Below the pieces are notes generated by a model. The model saw only the letters and a list, made by a program, of their open reading frames with translations, searched no databases and was not told where the DNA came from. From contig NZ_JACAXB010000007.1 in NCBI RefSeq assembly GCF_013391415.1, positions 62,001 through 126,000 of the forward strand: a stretch of 64,000 nt of DNA. The letters run 5' to 3'. Source of the DNA: Aquitalea sp. LB_tupeE. GTDB lineage: Bacteria; Pseudomonadota; Gammaproteobacteria; Burkholderiales; Chromobacteriaceae. Every line of letters begins with the position of its first letter. Positions within the stretch are counted from its first letter, which is position 1. The position numbers were made by a program, and so were the translations under genes. Positions 57,794-64,000 of this stretch are shown here, in pieces.

Positions 57794-57846
57794 GGTGTTG
57801 TCCTGATAATGAGAAGGGCTGACACAGCCCCTTCCCCTCACGTGGT

Positions 57847-59178
57847 TCAGGCCGCCTCGAAACCGGCAGCCAGCGCTGCCACGATGGCATCGCATTCAGC
57901 CTGGCCGATGACCAGCGGCGGCGACAGGATGATCTTGGTGCCCACCGGGCGCACCAGCACGCCGTTTTCACGCGCTATTTCGGCCACCTTGTTGGCATAG
58001 CCGCCCATCGGATCGATAGGCTCGCGGGTCTGTTTGTCCTGCACCAGATCCAGTGCAATCATCAGCCCCTTGCCACGCACCTCGCCGACGGAGGCGTATT
58101 TGTCGGCAAACGGCTTGAGCTTGGCCAGCAGGTATTCACCCTGAGCAGCGGCCTGGGCCGGCAGGTTTTCCTCGCGCACGATCTTGAGGTTGGCAATGGC
58201 TGCCGCGCAGGCGACCGGGTGACCGGCATAGGTGTAGCCGTGCATGATGACGCCGCCGAAATCCTGGTTTTTGGCAAAGGCATCGGCCACGCGCTGGTTC
58301 ACCACGGTGGCACCCAGCGGTACATAGCCGGAGGAAATGCCCTTGGCCAGGCACATGATGTCCGGCTTTACGCCCCACAGACGGCTGCCGAACATGGAAC
58401 CGGAACGGCCAAAACCGGTGACGATTTCATCGGCAATCAGCAGCACGCCGTACTTGTCGCACACGGCGCGGATCAGCGGCCAGTAGCTGGCCGGCGGGAC
58501 GATGACACCGCCAGCCCCCTGGATGGGCTCGGCGATAAAGGCAGCCACGGTATCCGGGCTCTGGAACAGGATTTCCCGCTCCAGCATCTGCGCGCAGATT
58601 TGCGCCAGCTCTTCCGGATCTTCAGTAAACGGGTTGCGGTACAGCCACGGGGTTTCCACATGGAAGCAGCCCGGCAGCAGCGGTTCGTAGCTGCGGCGGA
58701 ACACGGTATTGCCGTTGACCGAAGCGCCACCGAAATGCACGCCGTGGTAACCCTGCTTGAGCGAGATGAACTTGGTGCGATCCGGCTGGCCGCTGACACG
58801 CCAGTATTGGCGTGCCAGCTTGAGCGCGGTTTCCACCGCGTCGGACCCGCCGGAACTGAAGCTGACCCGCGCCATGTCCTCCTGCTTCAGCATGTCGATG
58901 AGGGTGGCGGACAATTCTTCCGCACGCGGGTGCGAAATACCGTCAAACAGCTGGAAGTATTCCAGCTCGTCCAGTTGCTCCACGATGGCCTGCTTGATTT
59001 CCGGGCGGTTGTGGCCAACGTTGACGTTCCACAAACCGGCCACGCCATCCACCAGCTTGTGGCCCTGGTCGTCGAATACATGACAGCCATCGCCACGCAC
59101 GATGCGGATGGGCTGACGTTGTTTCATTTCATTCGGGTGCAGCATGGGGTGCCAGAAACGGGACTTGTCGTAAGACAT
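57847..59178 (-). CDS. Class III PLP-dependent aminotransferase (omega-amine type)
   Basis: The 443-residue fold-type I aminotransferase has the PLP phosphate-binding SSGGSDAVETALKLAR (about 112-128), IAEPIQGAGGVIVPP, LIADEIVTGFGRSG with the PLP-pyridine Asp, and the catalytic Lys in CLAKGISSGYVPLGA (about 283). Class III enzymes transfer amino groups from terminal amines, such as putrescine, beta-alanine or aromatic ethylamines, to pyruvate or 2-oxoglutarate. With the adjacent phenylacetaldehyde-dehydrogenase homologue it would turn an amine into an aldehyde for oxidation. It lies 63 bases after that gene. Precise substrate unproven. Confidence 0.92.
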   Translation of the reverse strand: MSYDKSRFWHPMLHPNEMKQRQPIRIVRGDGCHVFDDQGHKLVDGVAGLWNVNVGHNRPEIKQAIVEQLDELEYFQLFDGISHPRAEELSATLIDMLKQEDMARVSFSSGGSDAVETALKLARQYWRVSGQPDRTKFISLKQGYHGVHFGGASVNGNTVFRRSYEPLLPGCFHVETPWLYRNPFTEDPEELAQICAQMLEREILFQSPDTVAAFIAEPIQGAGGVIVPPASYWPLIRAVCDKYGVLLIADEIVTGFGRSGSMFGSRLWGVKPDIMCLAKGISSGYVPLGATVVNQRVADAFAKNQDFGGVIMHGYTYAGHPVACAAAIANLKIVREENLPAQAAAQGEYLLAKLKPFADKYASVGEVRGKGLMIALDLVQDKQTREPIDPMGGYANKVAEIARENGVLVRPVGTKIILSPPLVIGQAECDAIVAALAAGFEAA

Positions 59179-59241
59179 GGTGTTGCTCCTTTAAAACAGA
59201 TCAGCAAGTCAGGCGGGGCTGACAAAGCCTCGCCAGCTAAC

Positions 59242-60741
59242 TCAGTGCGCGATACAGACCGACTTGGTCTCGGTAAAGTTTTCCACCGCACCGCGACCAA
59301 ACTCGCGGCCGATGCCGGATTGCTTGAAGCCGCCAAACGGCAGGCTGGGGTCGAGCGGAATATGGCTGTTGACCCACACCGTGCCCGCCTCGATGCGCGG
59401 TACCAGGTTCATGGCGGCGGACAGGTCATTGGTCCACAGGCTGGCGGCCAGGCCATAGCGCGAGTCGTTGGCCATGGCGATAGCCTCGTCGGCATGGTCG
59501 AAGGGCAAGGCCACCAGCACCGGGCCGAATACTTCTTCGCGCACGATGGTGCTGTGCTGGGCAGCGTTGACAATAATGGTGGGCTTGACGAAGTAACCGG
59601 GCAGATCGGCCGCGCCGCCGCCGGCCAGAATGCTGGCCCCTTCGCTGCGGGCGGTGTCGATCAGCCGGCACACCGACTGCTGCTGACGGGCGGATACCAG
59701 CGGGTTGACCTGGGCGTTCAGGTCCATGCCGCAACCCAGCGTCATGCTGTTGGCGGCAGCGGCCAGGCCTTCGACGATCTGCTTGAACTTGCTGCGCTGG
59801 ATATACAGGCGGGAAGCGGCGGCACAGACCTGGCCCTGATTGAGGAAGCCGCCCATCAGCGCCCCCTGGATGGCCTTGTCCACGTCCACATCGCCCAGCA
59901 TGATCATCGGGTTTTTGCCGCCCAGCTCCAATGAGAAGCGGGTCATGTTGTCGATGGCGGTATGGCCGATGGTCTTGCCGATTTCGGTAGAACCGGTAAA
60001 CGACACCTTGCTCACCAGCGGGTGGCCGGCCAGCGCCTGACCCGCGCGGGAACCACGCCCGGTCAATACATTCACCACGCCGGGCGGAATGCCGGCTTCC
60101 AGTGCCAGTTCACCCAGACGCAGCGCAGTAAGCGGAGTTTCGGTGGAGGGCTTGAGCACCACGGTACAACCGGCGGCCAGCGCCGGCACCATCTTCCAGA
60201 TGGCAATCATCAGCGGGAAATTCCACGGCACGATACCGGCTACCACGCCCACCGGTTCACGGCGGGTATAGGCGGTATAGCGGGTGCCGGGCGGTACCGG
60301 AATGGACACGTCCATGGTTTCGCCACCCAGCTTAGTGGCCCAGCCTGCCATGTAGCGGACAAATTCGATGGCCGCGCCCACTTCGATGGCACGCGAGATA
60401 TGGATGGACTTGCCTTGGTTCAGCGTTTCCAGCTGCGCCAGTTCCTCGGCATGGGTTTCCAGCACATCGGCCAGTTTCAGCAGAATGCGCTCGCGGTCAG
60501 CCGGGCGCAGGCCGGACCACACGCCAGTGGTATGGGCACGATGGGCACTTTGCACCACCACATCAACATCCTGCTCGTTGCCATCGGCCACGCTGGCAAT
60601 CACCTGGCCGGTGGCCGGATTACGCACCTCGGTACGCTGGCCGGACTGGGCAGCCACTGTCTTGCCGTCCACCAGCAAGCCATGCTCGCGTAGCAGGAAA
60701 GCATTAACCGGCTCCAGAACCTCTACCAGATTGTGATCCAT
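59242..60741 (-). CDS. feaB: Aldehyde dehydrogenase, phenylacetaldehyde dehydrogenase (FeaB) type
   Basis: The 499-residue NAD-dependent aldehyde dehydrogenase resembles E. coli FeaB throughout (LETLNQGKSIHISRAIEVG; TRREPVGVVAGIVPWNFPLM). The catalytic Cys is in NQGQVCAAASR, the general base Glu in LELGGKNP, and the C-terminal FGGFKQSGIGREFG is standard. FeaB oxidises phenylacetaldehyde and 4-hydroxyphenylacetaldehyde to the acids. The ATG at 60741 with GGAGAAGAA matches the E. coli length of 499. It heads the leftward operon feaB-aminotransferase-LuxR-permease-DUF3156. Confidence 0.92.
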   Translation of the reverse strand: MDHNLVEVLEPVNAFLLREHGLLVDGKTVAAQSGQRTEVRNPATGQVIASVADGNEQDVDVVVQSAHRAHTTGVWSGLRPADRERILLKLADVLETHAEELAQLETLNQGKSIHISRAIEVGAAIEFVRYMAGWATKLGGETMDVSIPVPPGTRYTAYTRREPVGVVAGIVPWNFPLMIAIWKMVPALAAGCTVVLKPSTETPLTALRLGELALEAGIPPGVVNVLTGRGSRAGQALAGHPLVSKVSFTGSTEIGKTIGHTAIDNMTRFSLELGGKNPMIMLGDVDVDKAIQGALMGGFLNQGQVCAAASRLYIQRSKFKQIVEGLAAAANSMTLGCGMDLNAQVNPLVSARQQQSVCRLIDTARSEGASILAGGGAADLPGYFVKPTIIVNAAQHSTIVREEVFGPVLVALPFDHADEAIAMANDSRYGLAASLWTNDLSAAMNLVPRIEAGTVWVNSHIPLDPSLPFGGFKQSGIGREFGRGAVENFTETKSVCIAH

Positions 60742-61290
60742 TTCTTCTCCACTCCTTGCAGGGCGGTCGCACCGGACAGCACGACCACCTGATTTGCCTT
60801 GTTGCCGTCTGTCACTGACAAGCAGCAACAGCAGCAACACGATTTGTTGCAGATCAATATACGCGCCAGTTTTTGGCGGCCTTATCCCAAATCGGCAAAT
60901 CCTGCATGGCTATCCCGGCAGGTGGCGGCAGCACGAAACAAGCCGTGCCGGAGCCTGCTTGTTGCAATGAAGAAACAGCCCCAGACACAGCAGAACGGTT
61001 GCCAGACAAGGCTGTGGCAAGCCTTGCCTGACAAGGATGACAGGCAAATAGATAATATATTAAGTATTTTTTGCAGCGCGCTTGCAAATGACCCAATATA
61101 GTCAGGGTTTGACCAGTGCAAGACAGCATGCCCTGAACAGACAGGTAACTGACTTGCCCAGGCTGACAGGATGGCCCGCAGAGGCCGGGCGATAGCGCAC
61201 GCCATCGCATCTGATTGACATCTATATCGTCAGAAACAGAAGGTGAAGGGCCGCAGGCCGCCACCGGAGAAATGCATCAGGAGGTCCACC
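60742..61290. other. Divergent regulatory region between feaB and the EutR-like regulator
   Basis: These 549 bases hold promoters for both directions. The centre is AT-rich (about 61050-61075). A perfect dyad is listed separately. Several frames cross the region but none has a family match or ribosome site, so I see no gene here. Confidence 0.55.
61024..61047. promoter_or_regulatory. Perfect 7-bp dyad in the divergent feaB region
   Basis: TTGCCTG (61024-61030) is mirrored by CAGGCAA (61041-61047) with a 10-base spacer, next to an AT-rich tract. It is a candidate site for the AraC or LuxR regulator encoded nearby. Confidence 0.4.
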
Positions 61291-62241
61291 ATGCTGGCTG
61301 AAGTTCGCCATTTCGATGACGCCCAATGTCATGCGGCCCACTTGCCCGGCTGGCAACAGGTATACGACCAGATCAGCGGCGGGCGTTTTCACAGTTCGCT
61401 GTCCAGGTTAAATACCGGCCACCTGGAAGTATTCCGCGAGGCTTTCAACCAACGCGTGGTGCAATATGGCCGTGCGCCGGCCGACATGGTGCACTTTGCC
61501 ATTCCCATCCGGGCACCGCTGCCCCTGACCCTGCAGGGGCGTGCGGTCGGATTGCATGCCATCACCGCCTTGCGCAGCAATGAAGAATTCATCATGCACG
61601 CCCCGGCCGAAGTGGACTCCATTCAGTTGTCGGTACACAACAATGAACTGGAGGCGCTGGCTCCCGAGTTGTACCAGCAGCTGTATGGTTCACGCCAATG
61701 GCAACCGGTGATCCAGATTCCGCCGGAACAACTGGCCCATGCCCGCCAGTTGCTGTTGAACGTGTTCGAACAGGCGGTGGAAAACCCGGACCTGATGCGC
61801 TTTGCCGGTAGCCAGAAACTGGTGCAACACCAGTTGATCAGCCTGCTGCTGGACCTGCTGCACGGCAGTGTGCCGGAGCGGGCCATCAACCTCACGCACG
61901 CTACCCACTGTGACATTGTGCGGCGCAGCCAGGCCATTGTGCTGGCCAGCAGTGACGAACCGGTGACGGTACTGGACCTGTGCCAGCAGCTACGTATCAG
62001 CCGTCGCACCTTGCAAAACAGCTTTCAGCTGATTACCGGCACCACACCGGTGGATTATCTGCGCTCCATCCGGCTCAATGCAGTGCGGCGCATGTTGTTG
62101 TCCCCGGAACATGCTGGACTGGGCGTGCGTGACGCCGCCGGGCACTGGGGCTTTTACCACCTGGGACATTTTGCCCGCGATTACCGCAAGCTGTTTTGCG
62201 AGCTGCCATCGGAAACCCGCCAGCGCAGCCTGCTGCAATAA
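61291..62241 (+). CDS. AraC-family regulator, EutR-like
   Basis: The 316-residue regulator has an N-terminal sensing domain and a C-terminal double helix-turn-helix. It shares a long pattern with the ethanolamine regulator EutR: WQQVYDQISGGRFH early on, and EPVTVLDLCQQLRISRRTLQ, then IRLNAVRRMLLSP and WGFYHLGHFARDYRKLF. EutR senses ethanolamine with cobalamin; no eut gene is present here, so this homologue probably senses another amine and controls the divergent feaB operon. It is not close to E. coli FeaR. AGGAGG precedes the ATG at 61291. Confidence 0.88.
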   Translation: MLAEVRHFDDAQCHAAHLPGWQQVYDQISGGRFHSSLSRLNTGHLEVFREAFNQRVVQYGRAPADMVHFAIPIRAPLPLTLQGRAVGLHAITALRSNEEFIMHAPAEVDSIQLSVHNNELEALAPELYQQLYGSRQWQPVIQIPPEQLAHARQLLLNVFEQAVENPDLMRFAGSQKLVQHQLISLLLDLLHGSVPERAINLTHATHCDIVRRSQAIVLASSDEPVTVLDLCQQLRISRRTLQNSFQLITGTTPVDYLRSIRLNAVRRMLLSPEHAGLGVRDAAGHWGFYHLGHFARDYRKLFCELPSETRQRSLLQ

Positions 62242-62371
62242 GACCCGCTGCCCCCCTCCTGCATTGCACCTCTTTGCTGTTCTGGCTGTTCTGGCTGTGC
62301 CGTCTGCGGCGGCAGGCCGCTGTCCGGATGCCATGCAGGGTGTTGCTGGCAAAGCAGCAGCACCTTATGCC

Positions 62372-63262
62372 TCATCCCCCATGCTGCTGGCGGTAGGCGC
62401 TAGGCTTGCTGCCGGTTTCACGCAAAAAGAAGCGCGAGAAATACGCCGGGTCCTTGAAACCCAGGTGATAGGCAATTTCGTTTACCGATCCGGCGGAATA
62501 CATCAACAGCCGCTTGGCCTCCTGCAACAGCCGGTCATGCACCAGACGCTTGGACGGCAAATCCGCCATGCGGCGACAAATATCATTCAGCCGCGACTCG
62601 GTCACCCCCATTTCCTCGCCATAGCGCCACAGCGGCCAGTGTTCGCGGAAGTGCGCTTCAATCAAGGCATTGAAGCGATGAAACACCTGCAAGTCCTCGC
62701 GGCGGCATTGCCGGCTGTGCTCGCCCTGCGCACTCAGGCGCAAGGCCGTCACCAGTACCAGCTGCACCAGGCCGTGCAGCGCCGCCTCCCGCCCTACCGC
62801 ATCATTGCCATACTCCCCGGCCAGCAAGGCCAGCAATTGTGGCAGCTGCTGTGCAGCCGCCCCATCAGCCAGTTCCACACAGAAGGGCTGCATCAGCCCC
62901 GCCTCGCGCTGCGTCAACGGCAAGGTATGCAGCAGCTGGCGTGCCAGTTCCTGCCGCACGGTCAGTACATAGCCTTCGGCATCAGCTTCGGTAATGAAGG
63001 CATGCGGCACGGTGGGCGGGGTAAAGAAAAACAGTGGTGCCCGTGCCACATAATGCTGATCTTCCAGATACAGGCGAATCTGCCCGCTGGCCAGATAATG
63101 CAACTGAAAGAAGCGGTCGTGCCGGTGCACCGGCATATTGCGGCCAAAAAACTCCGCCAGCTTGCCAAAGGCTTCCACATTGATATCCGACTCGCCATAG
63201 CGGCTGTCATACACCTTGCCGATGTCGATATTGGGAATCGGGGTACGGCTTTCCTGCTTCAT
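62372..63262 (-). CDS. hpaA: AraC-family activator of 4-hydroxyphenylacetate catabolism, HpaA
   Basis: The 296-residue protein matches E. coli HpaA from the N-terminal cupin (NIDIGKVYDSRYG, MPVHRHDRFFQLHYL) to the DNA-binding domain (VTESRLNDICRRMADLPSKRL, IAYHLGFKDPAYFSRFF). HpaA activates hpaBC, the 4-hydroxyphenylacetate 3-monooxygenase, in response to 4-hydroxyphenylacetate. It is divergent from hpaG and convergent with the EutR-like gene. hpaBC are not in the window. Confidence 0.93.
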   Translation of the reverse strand: MKQESRTPIPNIDIGKVYDSRYGESDINVEAFGKLAEFFGRNMPVHRHDRFFQLHYLASGQIRLYLEDQHYVARAPLFFFTPPTVPHAFITEADAEGYVLTVRQELARQLLHTLPLTQREAGLMQPFCVELADGAAAQQLPQLLALLAGEYGNDAVGREAALHGLVQLVLVTALRLSAQGEHSRQCRREDLQVFHRFNALIEAHFREHWPLWRYGEEMGVTESRLNDICRRMADLPSKRLVHDRLLQEAKRLLMYSAGSVNEIAYHLGFKDPAYFSRFFLRETGSKPSAYRQQHGG

Positions 63263-63529
63263 GGCGGCTCCATGCTGTCATATGCGCAAAATGCCACATG
63301 CCGACTGATTTCCATCTTTTGTACAGCAAGCATTTTCCAGCTGCAAGCCACAACCGGCCACTGTCCATTGAATTGATTGGTTTTCTGGCATTTCCAAACA
63401 GTATCCCAGCGAAAACGAATAAACCAGCGCCCGCAGAGATTCCATGAAAAGTACAGTTAATTCCTTAGAAAATGCGGCATGCCACATGGCATAGTGGGCA
63501 GCAACAGCGCTTGCAGCAGACAAAGCGCG

Positions 63530-63559
63530 TTGACAAAGACGGAAGCAGACCCGTATAAA
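63530..63559 (+). promoter_or_regulatory. Strong sigma-70 promoter of the hpaG operon
   Basis: A perfect -35 TTGACA (63530-63535) stands 18 bp before TATAAA (63554-63559), one base from consensus. Transcription should start near 63566, inside the operator that follows. Confidence 0.75.
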
Positions 63560-63572
63560 GTTAACATATTAA
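63560..63572 (+). promoter_or_regulatory. Candidate HpaR operator at the hpaG promoter
   Basis: GTTAACATATTAA begins at the base after the -10 box and covers the predicted start point, a classic position for a repressor. It shares 12 of 13 bases with the hpaR promoter site; both contain TTAA-N4-TTAA. Confidence 0.65.
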
Positions 63573-63619
63573 ATAAATGGCCAGCCCTGCTGTCCACCAC
63601 TACAACAAGGAAGAGACCG

Positions 63620-64000
63620 ATGAAGCAAGGCCGCATCGTGCTGAACCAGCAAGCCCGCCGCGTGACAGCACTGGCCGATGGCAAACTGCTGCTGGACAAC
63701 GGCAATCCGCTGGCGGACACCTCGCCATGGCTGGCTCCCGCCACTGGCACCGTCTATGGCGTGGCGCTGAACCACCGCAGCCTGCTGGAACAGCTGGAAG
63801 CCGACTTCCAGCAGCCGCCCTACCAGAAAGCCCCGGCCACGCCGGTGCTGTTCATCAAGCCGCGCAATACCCACGCTGGCCACAGCAGCGCCATCGCCTT
63901 GCCGACACAGGCGGGCAAGGTATTTGCCGGTGGTGCGCTGGGCGTGGTGATTGGCAAGGTGGCCAGCAAAGTGGCTGAAGATCAGGCGCTGGCTGTGCTT
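63620..64000 (+). CDS. hpaG: 4-hydroxyphenylacetate degradation isomerase/decarboxylase HpaG, N-terminal part (3' end outside window)
   Basis: The first 127 codons are visible and remain open to the window end. The protein starts MKQGRIVLNQQARRVTALAD and continues with TVYGVALNHRSLLEQL, TPVLFIKPRNTHAGH and ALGVVIGKVASKV, the FAH-fold pattern of HpaG-type 2-hydroxyhepta-2,4-diene-1,7-dioate isomerase / 5-oxopent-3-ene-1,2,5-tricarboxylate decarboxylase. This enzyme works after ring cleavage of 3,4-dihydroxyphenylacetate. AAGGAAGAG precedes the ATG. It is likely the first gene of an hpaGEDFHI-like operon continuing to the right. Confidence 0.9.
   Translation, partial: MKQGRIVLNQQARRVTALADGKLLLDNGNPLADTSPWLAPATGTVYGVALNHRSLLEQLEADFQQPPYQKAPATPVLFIKPRNTHAGHSSAIALPTQAGKVFAGGALGVVIGKVASKVAEDQALAVL

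Larger units (their letters stand above)
63263..63619. other. hpaA/hpaG divergent promoter region
   Basis: The region holds a strong rightward promoter and operator, listed separately, and presumably an hpaA promoter on the other strand. No gene is seen. Confidence 0.6.

Noticed and set aside
61007-61031. Possible sigma-54 promoter (TGGCAAGCCTTGCC)
   Set aside because: The spacing between GG and GC is 8 bases and not the required 10.
62078-63376. 432-codon plus-strand frame opposite hpaA
   Set aside because: Antisense shadow of a clear HpaA regulator.

Overview
The window is a GC-rich, densely coded chromosomal segment from a Gram-negative betaproteobacterium. Gene content and order (pcnB-folK-dNK-panBCD, an rnf cluster ending in nth, yejABEF, fabI, and hydroxyphenylacetate genes) suggest a free-living member of the Neisseriales/Chromobacteriaceae type. 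That placement is inference; no rRNA or tRNA gene is present to confirm it.

Layout. 1-2.9 kb: the tail of a chemoreceptor and an L-lactate permease. 2.9-8.9 kb: an AT-richer sugar-acid cluster with the E. coli rspR/rspA-rspB-ydfJ-ydfI gene set, probably converting L-gulonate or related acids through fructuronate and mannonate to KDG. 9.3-12.3 kb: selO, a phasin-like gene and a LysR regulator. 12.5-16.6 kb: an acetate module (DUF485 protein, actP, acs). 16.8-20.6 kb: a bestrophin, a periplasmic solute-binding protein and a cNMP/CBS/DUF294 regulator. 20.6-25.3 kb: a strongly reduced Rnf electron-transport operon (A, B, C, D only) followed by nth. 25.3-28.1 kb: a HtrA-type lipoprotein protease, an RraA-like protein and a GFA protein. 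28.1-32.8 kb: a leftward vitamin/RNA operon pcnB-folK-dNK-panB-panC-panD. 33-44.7 kb: housekeeping genes (norM, murB, HAD, nadC, a diguanylate cyclase, NUDIX, TRIC channel, rho, trxA), a catalytically degenerate PolB-exonuclease relative and a candidate small RNA. 44.9-51.4 kb: the Yej oligopeptide transporter and fabI. 51.6-64 kb: the edge of an aromatic amine / 4-hydroxyphenylacetate (HPA) catabolic region: moaF, two SDRs, hpaR, a leftward operon (feaB-type aldehyde dehydrogenase, class III aminotransferase, LuxR regulator, APC permease, DUF3156-like), an EutR-like AraC regulator, hpaA and the start of hpaG.

Most interesting points. (1) The Rnf operon lacks rnfG and rnfE; its RnfD has lost the segment that carries the covalent-FMN threonine and its RnfA has lost a cluster cysteine, yet RnfB and RnfC keep their Fe-S motifs. 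(2) The amine-to-acid segment pairs a class III aminotransferase with a phenylacetaldehyde-dehydrogenase homologue and no amine oxidase, next to HPA genes. (3) A 13-base motif (GTTAA-N-ATATTAA) lies at the hpaR promoter and directly behind the -10 of a strong hpaG promoter, a convincing HpaR operator. (4) The PolB-like exonuclease homologue has lost most of its catalytic acids. (5) A strong promoter followed closely by an intrinsic terminator near 33.8 kb may encode a small RNA.

No CRISPR array, insertion sequence, prophage, tRNA or rRNA gene was seen.
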